In this document: positions 33,306-39,261 of the stretch, piece by piece | Numbering within the stretch: position 1 is the first letter of the stretch | Layout of the letters: every line of letters starts with the position of its first letter | Origin: a virus | Strand: one strand, 5' to 3' | IMG/VR virus record: IMGVR_UViG_3300025870_000029 | Coordinates: 1 to 40,690 of that record | DNA length: 40,690 bases | Notes under the pieces: model-generated | What the model was told of the DNA's origin: nothing | Databases searched by the model: none | The model's input: the letters and a program-made list of their open reading frames with translations, nothing else | Made by a program: the position numbers and the translations under genes

Positions 33306-35075
33306 TTAGCCATCACAAGCAAGACAGTCAGGATCCATAGCACTCGCTGCTATATCTCCTCGTAACACTGACTCAGTCCGCATGTAATATAAAGTCTTAA
33401 CTCCTTTCTTCCAAGCATCCATATGAACTTGATTAATCCACTTTGGTGAAGCTTCAGAAGGAAAAGCTAAGTTTAAACTAACTGATTGATCAATATACTG
33501 CTGACGTATACCAGCTTGATTAACTAGCTCTAATTGGTTTATTTCTTTGAAGGTTTTGAATACATCTTTAACCTTATCAAAGCCTGTTAGATCTAACGAT
33601 TCATGCTCAGATAAACGTACTAGCTTACTGTTAACGTAACCAAAGTCATCAAGCTCTTTAATATCTTGAACACTTCCACCATCGGCCATGATTTTATCCC
33701 ACATTTCTTTAGTATTAATACCAACCTTACGTAGAACTTTTTCTAGCTCTTTGTTTTTCCTAATGAACGTACCCTTCGCGCTTTGTTCAGTGAAAACATT
33801 AGCGGCCCAAGGCTCAATGCCAGGACTAACATTACCGGCAAGCTTACTATTAGACACAGTAGGAGCAACAGCCCTAAGATGAGTGTTACGAAAACCAGTC
33901 CCACGACACCAAAGAGGTTCGCCATAAACTTCAGCAAGTGCTCTTGACGCTCGTTCAGATTCAATCTTAATCTGGCTAAATATACGGCGTGTTTCAAATT
34001 GGGCTTGTAATCCTTCGAAGGGTATGCCATTCTGTTGAAGGTACGTATGCCAACCAAGGACTCCCAAGCCAAGTGCTCTGCCTTTTTCAGCAGATCGTAC
34101 AGAGTTTCCAAAACCTTTAAGCCCTTTAGCTTTTTGAATAAACTCTTCCAACACTCCATCAAGAAACCACGTAGCGTCATAGATAAGGTTTGTGTTTTTC
34201 CATTCTTCATATTTAGTAACATTTAAACTAGACAGGCAGCAAACAAAGCTATGACTTTCATCTGTATGCAATGTAATTTCAGAGCAGATGTTTGTCATAT
34301 GTACTTTTAAAGCATTGTCTTTATAAGCTTCTGGATTTGCTTTGTTAGTATTTCCTTTAAACATAATGTACGGTTCGCCAGTTGACTTTCGTTTTCTAAG
34401 AAGTTTACTCCATCTATTTCTAGCATCCGCATCTCCTTGTTCAAGCTTTCGCATAAACTTATCACCAACAACTGCGCACTGATGTAGATTAAGCGATTGT
34501 CTGTTAACATCTCCTTTAGGCTCTCGTATCTCCAGCCATTCCTCGAAATCGTCATGTTCAATGTTGATATTAACGGACGCAGCTCCTCTTCTGACAGATC
34601 CTTGATTGGTAGCGAGGATTGTGCTATCATAGATTTTGCAAAAAGGTACGACTCCATCTGATGTTCCATTGCCTGTAATTTTAGCGCCAGCGGGTCTAAT
34701 CATATTAATACCAATGCCAACTCCACCGCCGTGCTTTGCGAGTAGCATCATTTCTAAATTTTTACCTCCAATGTCATGTATACTATCACCAACATCAATA
34801 CCGAAACAACTAATAGGTAGACCTCTGTCTGTACCAGTGTTAGATAAAACAGGTGAAGCTAAGTTCAACCAACCTTTCCATATGTAATTAAAAAAAGTAT
34901 CTGCTAGTTCTGGTTTATATAATCGTCTAGCTACTGTTGTTGCGACTCGTTGGTAAGCTTCTCTTGGGGTTTCTCCCATATATAAATATCCCCCGGATAT
35001 AGTCTTCTTGTATACTTCGGTGTCTCCCCAGCTCGGGTAATCAACTCCTTTTTTCCATTCATTATTCCACATCAT
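33306..35075 (-). CDS. nrdA: ribonucleotide reductase class I alpha subunit
   Basis: A 589-residue catalytic subunit that reduces ribonucleoside diphosphates to dNDPs. Active-site features are present: Cys90 (LPISCFG), the NICSE triad with Asn262, Cys264 and Glu266, Cys279 (FVCCLSSLN), the radical-relay tyrosines Tyr563 and Tyr564 (TLYYMRT) and C-terminal Cys584 and Cys587 (CLACDG) that re-reduce the site. The protein is short for NrdA because the N-terminal ATP-cone that gives dATP feedback is absent, a known feature of some phage enzymes. ATG overlaps the upstream gene by four bases. The partner subunit is at 35534. Confidence 0.95.
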   Translation of the reverse strand: MMWNNEWKKGVDYPSWGDTEVYKKTISGGYLYMGETPREAYQRVATTVARRLYKPELADTFFNYIWKGWLNLASPVLSNTGTDRGLPISCFGIDVGDSIHDIGGKNLEMMLLAKHGGGVGIGINMIRPAGAKITGNGTSDGVVPFCKIYDSTILATNQGSVRRGAASVNINIEHDDFEEWLEIREPKGDVNRQSLNLHQCAVVGDKFMRKLEQGDADARNRWSKLLRKRKSTGEPYIMFKGNTNKANPEAYKDNALKVHMTNICSEITLHTDESHSFVCCLSSLNVTKYEEWKNTNLIYDATWFLDGVLEEFIQKAKGLKGFGNSVRSAEKGRALGLGVLGWHTYLQQNGIPFEGLQAQFETRRIFSQIKIESERASRALAEVYGEPLWCRGTGFRNTHLRAVAPTVSNSKLAGNVSPGIEPWAANVFTEQSAKGTFIRKNKELEKVLRKVGINTKEMWDKIMADGGSVQDIKELDDFGYVNSKLVRLSEHESLDLTGFDKVKDVFKTFKEINQLELVNQAGIRQQYIDQSVSLNLAFPSEASPKWINQVHMDAWKKGVKTLYYMRTESVLRGDIAASAMDPDCLACDG

Positions 35076-35299
35076 TTAAAAAATAGCAATGCGTATGCTA
35101 TCATCACGTTTAAATTAACTATAACTAAGTTCCATTGTTTCGCAACCCAAACTTGCGGTGTGCAAAATAAACCAGCTAAAAAATATATTATTATACCTGG
35201 CATATCAGGTAATAAATGGGGAGCAGTTACAAAAAAACCAGTCCCCATATACCCTAATCTATTAGCTAATCTTTCCGTCGGTGTTAAACGACGTTCCAT
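35072..35299 (-). CDS. small membrane protein
   Basis: From the ATG at 35299 the protein has 75 residues: a basic start (MERRLTPTERLANRLGYMGT) and then two or three hydrophobic segments (about 18-30, MPGIIIYFLAGLFCTP and IVNLNVMIAYALLFF). A longer start at 35335 adds 12 residues inside the previous gene. It overlaps the upstream coiled-coil gene by 38 bases and the nrdA start by four. Function is unknown; location between the ribonucleotide reductase genes does not imply a direct role. Confidence 0.7.
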   Translation of the reverse strand: MERRLTPTERLANRLGYMGTGFFVTAPHLLPDMPGIIIYFLAGLFCTPQVWVAKQWNLVIVNLNVMIAYALLFFK

Positions 35300-35498
35300 T
35301 ACTAGACTCTTCAGCCACTTTCTTTTTAAGTTCATCTATCGCATTTTCGTAACCATCTAATTGTTTCAATATCTCTTGCTGACCAAACACCATGGTCTTT
35401 AAATTATCAAACTCTTTTATTAGTACCTGAACAACATTAGTCATTGCAGCCATTCTTTTCTCAAGGTTATCTGTTCTACTCTGTTTTTGTCCCTTCAT
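35262..35498 (-). CDS. small coiled-coil phage protein
   Basis: A 78-residue protein beginning KGQKQSRTDNLEKRMAAMTN and predicted to form one long helix with heptad spacing (VVQVLIKEFDNLKTM, ILKQLDGYENAIDELKKKV), ending in a Ser/Gly/Asn tail. It resembles a short helical family found in the early region of marine phages, function unknown. It is preceded by a 35-base region after nrdB that contains a possible tiny gene (35476-35565). Confidence 0.75.
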   Translation of the reverse strand: MKGQKQSRTDNLEKRMAAMTNVVQVLIKEFDNLKTMVFGQQEILKQLDGYENAIDELKKKVAEESSNGTSFNTDGKIS

Positions 35499-35565
35499 AT
35501 AATTCTTCTTCTAATTCTTGTTCATTTAATAAACTACCAAATATCCTCGAAGTCCTCACCTTCAT
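35476..35565 (-). CDS. possible 29-residue overlapping gene after nrdB
   Basis: An ATG at 35565 inside the end of nrdB (different frame) opens a 29-codon frame ending at 35476, and the part beyond nrdB reads FGSLLNEQELEEELYEGT, an acidic, protein-like string. It overlaps the next gene by 23 bases. It could be a real micro-gene in a very compact operon or chance coding between two genes. I do not recognise it. Confidence 0.3.
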   Translation of the reverse strand: MKVRTSRIFGSLLNEQELEEELYEGTKTE

Positions 35566-36502
35566 TAGCCTTCGAATAATCCGTTGACCTGATTGCGAAA
35601 AAGTCAGTATGAGTATGCCCGCCGGTAAGATGATAGAACCAATCAAGATTACCTGCTGCATTGTCGTCAAACTTAAAATGCGACGCCAAGTTGCTGTAAC
35701 CAAGTTCAACCAGTTTTTCATTTGTTCTCTTTTTTATAAAGTGTTTTAGATCATTTGCTTTGATGCCTTCTATATCACCCATCTCAAACATCTTATCAAT
35801 ATAATTTGTTTCTAGCTTAACCATAGTTTCAGCAGCTACTATTATATCTTTTTCACACAGATCTTTTAATTGATTATTTTCAGAGCACATATCTCTAAAT
35901 AGTTTGCAGCCCATACGGCTATGCAGTGACTCATCTCTTACGCTCCATTTCATTTGTTGACCTATACCTTTAAGTAAGTTTCTTAATTGGAAACTGTAAA
36001 GTACAGCAAATGCAGAGTATAAGCTAACCCCTTCAGCAAAAGCACTAAACACAGCAAGAGACTTAGCAATACCAATAGGATCGGTGCCGCTATAACTAAC
36101 CAGATTGTCAAACCTTGCAGCAGTTGTAGGCTCGTGGAGAAAAGCTTCGAAATTTTCAAGACCAAGTGTTTCATTTAAATAACTATATGCGACAGCGTGT
36201 ATTGTTTCTTGCGAACCAAACATCATTGCCATCTGTTGTATCTCATGTTTAGGAAACCACGATACGACCTTCTGGGTCCAGTAATCTGAAACGGCACATT
36301 CGGTCTGCGCGAATCCAAGAAGTATGTTTCCAACAAGATTTTTCTCTTTATCATTTAATTTTTCTTTCCAGTCTTTGACATCGCCTTGCATAGGTATTTC
36401 GGTATGTAACCAAAAAGCCTGTGCTTGCTTTAACCAACCTTCTGTATAGTACTCAGGGTACTCAAACGGTTTGTACGCTATGCGCTCATCAAATAAACCC
36501 AT
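35534..36502 (-). CDS. nrdB: ribonucleotide reductase class I beta subunit
   Basis: A 322-residue radical-generating subunit. The dimetal ligands are visible: Glu68 (QTECAVSDYW, where many NrdB have Asp), Glu99 and His102 (SQETIHAVAY), Glu157 (FAEGVSLYS), Glu191 and His194 (RDESLHSRMG). Tyr106 lies four residues after His102, the radical tyrosine position, so a tyrosyl radical enzyme is expected. The C-terminus contains FFAIRSTDYSKANEG and ends DFEDIW, the segment that docks in the alpha subunit. It starts one base into the stop of the preceding small gene (TAATG). It pairs with nrdA at 33306 although three small genes intervene. Confidence 0.95.
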   Translation of the reverse strand: MGLFDERIAYKPFEYPEYYTEGWLKQAQAFWLHTEIPMQGDVKDWKEKLNDKEKNLVGNILLGFAQTECAVSDYWTQKVVSWFPKHEIQQMAMMFGSQETIHAVAYSYLNETLGLENFEAFLHEPTTAARFDNLVSYSGTDPIGIAKSLAVFSAFAEGVSLYSAFAVLYSFQLRNLLKGIGQQMKWSVRDESLHSRMGCKLFRDMCSENNQLKDLCEKDIIVAAETMVKLETNYIDKMFEMGDIEGIKANDLKHFIKKRTNEKLVELGYSNLASHFKFDDNAAGNLDWFYHLTGGHTHTDFFAIRSTDYSKANEGEDFEDIW

Positions 36503-36666
36503 TACTTAAATACTTCATATGCTACATCTACAAACGGTAGATAAAAAACATGAGCAGTTTGATTTGGCTCTGAGTATGTTCTCATACCAAACAATATACC
36601 TGGGTAGATACCAAACGATAATGACCACGTTTTTTTAACGCCCTTGTCCTCTGTATTTTTTGACAT
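36502..36666 (-). CDS. small conserved phage protein (SFGIYPG type)
   Basis: From the ATG at 36666 the product has 54 residues: SKNTEDKGVKKTWSLSFGIY, then PGILFGMRTY and HVFYLPFVDVAYEVFK. A start at 36750 would be 28 residues longer, but that part overlaps two other small genes in other frames and reads as noise. The short motif set (SFG-YPG-L-G-RTY, then a hydrophobic FVDV end) recurs in marine phage genomes as a hypothetical protein. It ends one base into nrdB. Possibly membrane-associated because of its hydrophobic second half. Confidence 0.8.
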   Translation of the reverse strand: MSKNTEDKGVKKTWSLSFGIYPGILFGMRTYSEPNQTAHVFYLPFVDVAYEVFK

Positions 36667-36769
36667 AATTTTTACTTTGTTTATTATTACTAGTTTTTGT
36701 TTTTGCTTTGACGCCTGGACGACGTACCTTTGCCTTTTCGTTGTAGGCAAATAAATTTAATTTAGCCAC
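36635..36769 (-). CDS. 44-residue basic phage protein with GTG start (RPGVxAKTKTS type)
   Basis: A frame of 44 codons that begins right after an in-frame TAA, so the only upstream start is GTG at 36769. The product reads (M)AKLNLFAYNEKAKV, then RRPGVKAKTKTSNNKQSKNY and ends VKKYRGQGR. A nearly identical pattern, RPG-H/K-AKTKTS followed by SKNY-KKYRGQGR, occurs as a tiny protein in many marine phages, which is strong support despite the GTG start and size. It overlaps its neighbours by 8 and 32 bases. The basic tail suggests nucleic-acid binding. Confidence 0.78.
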   Translation of the reverse strand: MAKLNLFAYNEKAKVRRPGVKAKTKTSNNKQSKNYVKKYRGQGR

Positions 36770-36935
36770 TTATATTTATATTATATTTGTCTTGTTGTTC
36801 AACTAGATCTTTGTACTTTAAAAAACCACGTTGTTCAATAGACCATTTAGTAAACTTATCTATCTGTCTTTCAGCGTACTTACGCCTTGCTATATCCTTT
36901 GATTTTCTAGGATCAGCTGTATTGTTCTGTCGCAT
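36762..36935 (-). CDS. 57-residue small phage protein
   Basis: An ATG at 36935 opens a 57-codon frame, MRQNNTADPRKSKDIARRKY followed by AERQIDKFTKWSIEQRGFLK and YKDLVEQQDKYNINISG. The sequence is helical and charged, unlike a random frame, and it fills the 128-base gap between the endonuclease gene and the next tiny gene. It starts 46 bases inside the 3' end of the endonuclease gene, in keeping with the overlaps seen here. I do not recognise a family; a protein-protein or DNA-binding role is only a guess. Confidence 0.72.
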   Translation of the reverse strand: MRQNNTADPRKSKDIARRKYAERQIDKFTKWSIEQRGFLKYKDLVEQQDKYNINISG

Positions 36936-37345
36936 TCAGCTTGGTTTTGTGGTTTATATAACACAGTGTCTGGAAACTGTTGTGTAACTAATAGCTTAAA
37001 TAATTTCCATCGCATTGGAAAAGATTCATTAGCTCTACCTTTTGTTTCAATAATAAATCCATCACCAATAAAATCAGGTGTGTATTTAATAGGTAGTATA
37101 CGCTTAGAACCTCTGTTTTTATAATCTCCCTTACCGTTTGCTTGCCTAGCAAAGCATTCGTTTGGAAAATGAAAGCCATTCATTAGTACAAATGTTTCCC
37201 CTTCGTATTTGGCTCTGATCTTTGCTTTCTTTAAAGCCATATACATATATCTCTCAAGGCCTGAAGCAAAGTTGATACCATCATATGATATCTTCTTTGC
37301 TTGTACCGGTCCTCTTTTTTTTCGTTTATATTTCTTCCGCACCAT
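36890..37345 (-). CDS. PD-(D/E)xK endonuclease (T7 endonuclease I/resolvase-like)
   Basis: From ATG at 37345 the product has 151 residues with a basic N-terminus (VRKKYKRKKRGPVQAKK). The nuclease core has Glu31 (GINFASGLERYMY), Asp91 (PIKYTPDFIGDG) and Glu100-Thr-Lys102 (FIIETKGRANES), the order seen in T7 endonuclease I and related junction-resolving nucleases. Such enzymes cut branched DNA made during phage replication and recombination or degrade host DNA. A longer start at 37375 would overlap the upstream gene by 50 bases. The downstream end overlaps a tiny gene. Confidence 0.82.
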   Translation of the reverse strand: MVRKKYKRKKRGPVQAKKISYDGINFASGLERYMYMALKKAKIRAKYEGETFVLMNGFHFPNECFARQANGKGDYKNRGSKRILPIKYTPDFIGDGFIIETKGRANESFPMRWKLFKLLVTQQFPDTVLYKPQNQAECDRTIQLILENQRI

Positions 37346-37622
37346 AATGTTCTCCATCATTTCCATTTTGACCAATGATATTCATTCGGCGTAACATAAC
37401 CTCTTCAACCTCATCAGTTAGACATCGTCGTGCTGCTTCAATATATAGCAACGCATCCATTATTTCCTCTTGAACATCAACTAAGAAACGATCTAAGTCT
37501 TTAACCTGACCTTCAATCTCTTCCATCATTGTAGCACCATACTTCTTTTGACCTATGATACTGCGCTCGTCCATCTTCCTTAGTACAGCTTGTACTATCT
37601 TATCTTTAGTTTTAATCTGCAT
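37326..37622 (-). CDS. all-alpha NTP pyrophosphatase-like protein (MazG-like)
   Basis: From ATG at 37622 the protein has 98 residues (an ATG at 37631 adds three). The core ERSIIGQKKYGATMMEEIEG, then DLDRFLVDVQEEIMDALLYI, fits the phage dATP/dGTP-diphosphohydrolase and MazG-like families, where a KYG-TM segment precedes a QEE-MDAL-Y metal-binding helix with the acidic Glu-Glu...Asp set. Such enzymes cleave nucleoside triphosphates to monophosphates. It starts 11 bases inside the previous NTP-pyrophosphatase gene, so the two are probably made together. Confidence 0.72.
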   Translation of the reverse strand: MQIKTKDKIVQAVLRKMDERSIIGQKKYGATMMEEIEGQVKDLDRFLVDVQEEIMDALLYIEAARRCLTDEVEEVMLRRMNIIGQNGNDGEHYGAEEI

Positions 37623-38373
37623 CTTTAACAAATGTTCCGTTTACCATAGATCCAGTTCTATTGCTGATCTCGCTGTAAGCACTGCTAATACAATGTTCAA
37701 CATCATACCCACCGAGATGGGAAAGATTGGTAAGTACAACAATACAATCGCCGATAGCATCAACAAACTCAGCTTTATCGTCTTTAAGAATTGCTTTTCC
37801 GAGTTCGCCGACTTCTTCCATAAGTTTAACAAACTGCGTTTTAGTATCTCCACTATCATATATACCTCGTTTATCAGCCCAGTCACGAATACTATCAAAG
37901 ACAGCAGAGTCTAGTCTTGAAGAACCTGGTTCAGCTAAGAAAGCTTCGTAATAAGCTTTGTTATAAATGTAACATCTCTCGTTGTTATACATAGACGTCT
38001 TTGCGTTATGTATAATCCATGGTATTGTAGTTGAATTGATTTCGAATTTACCGTGTTGAGTTTTCCAGCTGAGCCCGATGTTATCCATCAGATGCCCTTT
38101 AAGTTTATTAGCTGGACACGGAAAGGTTGACGTTTGTTCAGTAGCGTTTATATTCATATTTGATTTAAATAAATTTTTATATAATTTTCTGTCGACCTTA
38201 TAGCCATAAGACTTTTGAAGTTCTATTTCGCGGTCTGATATAAAATCTATATCGTCTGACTGCTCAAGAACTTCATACTCTCCCTCCTTATAGCCTTGCA
38301 TAAGGGTTACTCGGGTATTAAGATCACGTGTAACACCTATCTTTTTACCTGGTATGTGGTATAAATAATACAT
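37612..38373 (-). CDS. fusion of GIY-YIG-like domain and MazG NTP pyrophosphatase
   Basis: A 253-residue protein with two parts. Residues 1-65 fit a GIY-YIG-like core: MYYLYHIPGKKIGVTRDLNT followed by Arg21, then FISDREIELQKSYGYKVD, whose Glu could be the metal ligand. Residues 175-253 are a MazG domain: KLMEEVGELGKAILKDDKAE with Glu186, Glu187, Glu190, then EFVDAIGDCIVVL (Glu202, Asp205) and the SNRTGSMVNGTFVKDAD tail. The middle (about 85-150) contains TFPCPANKLKG and looks separate. MazG enzymes hydrolyse dNTPs or (p)ppGpp. The gene lies between dTMP/dCMP metabolism and the next NTP pyrophosphatase. Confidence 0.72.
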   Translation of the reverse strand: MYYLYHIPGKKIGVTRDLNTRVTLMQGYKEGEYEVLEQSDDIDFISDREIELQKSYGYKVDRKLYKNLFKSNMNINATEQTSTFPCPANKLKGHLMDNIGLSWKTQHGKFEINSTTIPWIIHNAKTSMYNNERCYIYNKAYYEAFLAEPGSSRLDSAVFDSIRDWADKRGIYDSGDTKTQFVKLMEEVGELGKAILKDDKAEFVDAIGDCIVVLTNLSHLGGYDVEHCISSAYSEISNRTGSMVNGTFVKDAD

Positions 38374-38378
38374 TGGTT

Positions 38379-39020
38379 TTATATTTTATCGTTATACAAA
38401 TGTAAGTTGTGTGCGTGATGGTAGTACGTGCCAACAGGCAAATTTAATTTCTCTGCAACTAGTTCTTGCAATGATGCAAATTGATACTGATCGTTACAGA
38501 AACCGTACCAGAGATCATTAGAACGCATATAGACAGACATATACAGTTTGCTTTGTACTATTGTAAACTGTACCGCGTACGTGCATGGTGTATCATTACT
38601 GTACTTGTGTATTTCTTTGCCGTCATATATACTAATAGCAGCTTGTCTGGTTTCAGGATTTGATCTTAACATTTGTATAACTTTCGTCAATTGATAACGT
38701 CGTTTCCATTGATAACCATAATTAGAGTTGACCTTGCCATCTTCATTGGCCATGCGTTTCCATATCGGTGGTATCTTACCGTATAGCTCACCTAGTTTTT
38801 TAATTTTAGGATCACCAGATAAATACCATTGCCACTCTGCAGCTGCATACTCTTCATTCCAGTTGCGCTCTTTGTTTGTAATTACTTTGTTGGTTGGGTT
38901 CTCTATTGTAAACCCTATATTAAATAAAGCTTTGGTACCTGCAAACTTAACACCACTTGTAATGATTTCGTTATGCATATACTCATAAGCTTCATTTGCT
39001 GTCTCGAAAGTATTTCTCAT
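38379..39020 (-). CDS. thymidylate synthase-fold enzyme, probably dCMP (hydroxy)methylase
   Basis: From ATG at 39020 the enzyme has 213 residues; ATG at 39041 adds seven. It has the thymidylate synthase hallmarks Glu62 (AAEWQWYLSGD), Cys146 (NDTPCTYAVQF), Arg166 (MRSNDLWYG), His207 and Tyr209 (HNLHLY). At the position of E. coli TS Asn177, which selects uracil, it has Asp177 (GFCNDQYQF). Asp at this site defines T4 dCMP hydroxymethylase and switches TS mutants to dCMP. The residue after Cys is Thr, not His as in TS. I therefore predict action on dCMP. Two NTP pyrophosphatase-like genes lie downstream in the operon. Confidence 0.8.
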   Translation of the reverse strand: MRNTFETANEAYEYMHNEIITSGVKFAGTKALFNIGFTIENPTNKVITNKERNWNEEYAAAEWQWYLSGDPKIKKLGELYGKIPPIWKRMANEDGKVNSNYGYQWKRRYQLTKVIQMLRSNPETRQAAISIYDGKEIHKYSNDTPCTYAVQFTIVQSKLYMSVYMRSNDLWYGFCNDQYQFASLQELVAEKLNLPVGTYYHHAHNLHLYNDKI

Positions 39021-39261
39021 AATAATATCTATAATATTCATAGATCTTCTCCCATATCATATCTCTAATATAAATATGAGGTGATCGATTTGTTTTACCG
39101 TTTATTGTTATATCTATATACCAAGAACCTGGCTGTTTAGCAAATGGCGCTATTGTTATACCGTTGTTTATACACCATCGCATAGCCTCCCAGTCTTCAT
39201 CTGTAGCTTCATACTTACCCATACTCCAAGCTGACTTCTTAGCTTGCTTGTAAGGAGGCAT
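38992..39261 (-). CDS. small conserved phage protein
   Basis: An 89-residue protein, PPYKQAKKSAWSMGKYEATD then EDWEAMRWCINNGITIAP, a strand segment (GSWYIDITINGKTNRSPHIY) and a Tyr-rich C-terminal helix (IYEYYRYYYEKYF). It resembles a small family common in the replication module of marine phages, with the Y-DEDWEAM-WC and YYY-KY parts conserved. No catalytic motif is seen. The ATG shares one base with the helicase stop (TAATG), and its end overlaps the next gene by 29 bases. Confidence 0.82.
   Translation of the reverse strand: MPPYKQAKKSAWSMGKYEATDEDWEAMRWCINNGITIAPFAKQPGSWYIDITINGKTNRSPHIYIRDMIWEKIYEYYRYYYEKYFRDSK

Noticed and set aside
33743-34222. A 159-codon minus-strand frame inside nrdA
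   Set aside because: It is a shadow of nrdA in another frame; nrdA catalytic residues run across the same bases.
35160-35360. Plus-strand frame opposite the small membrane protein gene
   Set aside because: Antisense to a coding gene in a strictly minus-strand block, no leader, no recognisable pattern.
35476-35721. An 81-codon minus-strand frame overlapping the 3' part of nrdB
   Set aside because: Most of it is inside nrdB in a different frame; only the last 29 codons from 35565 were kept as a low-confidence candidate.
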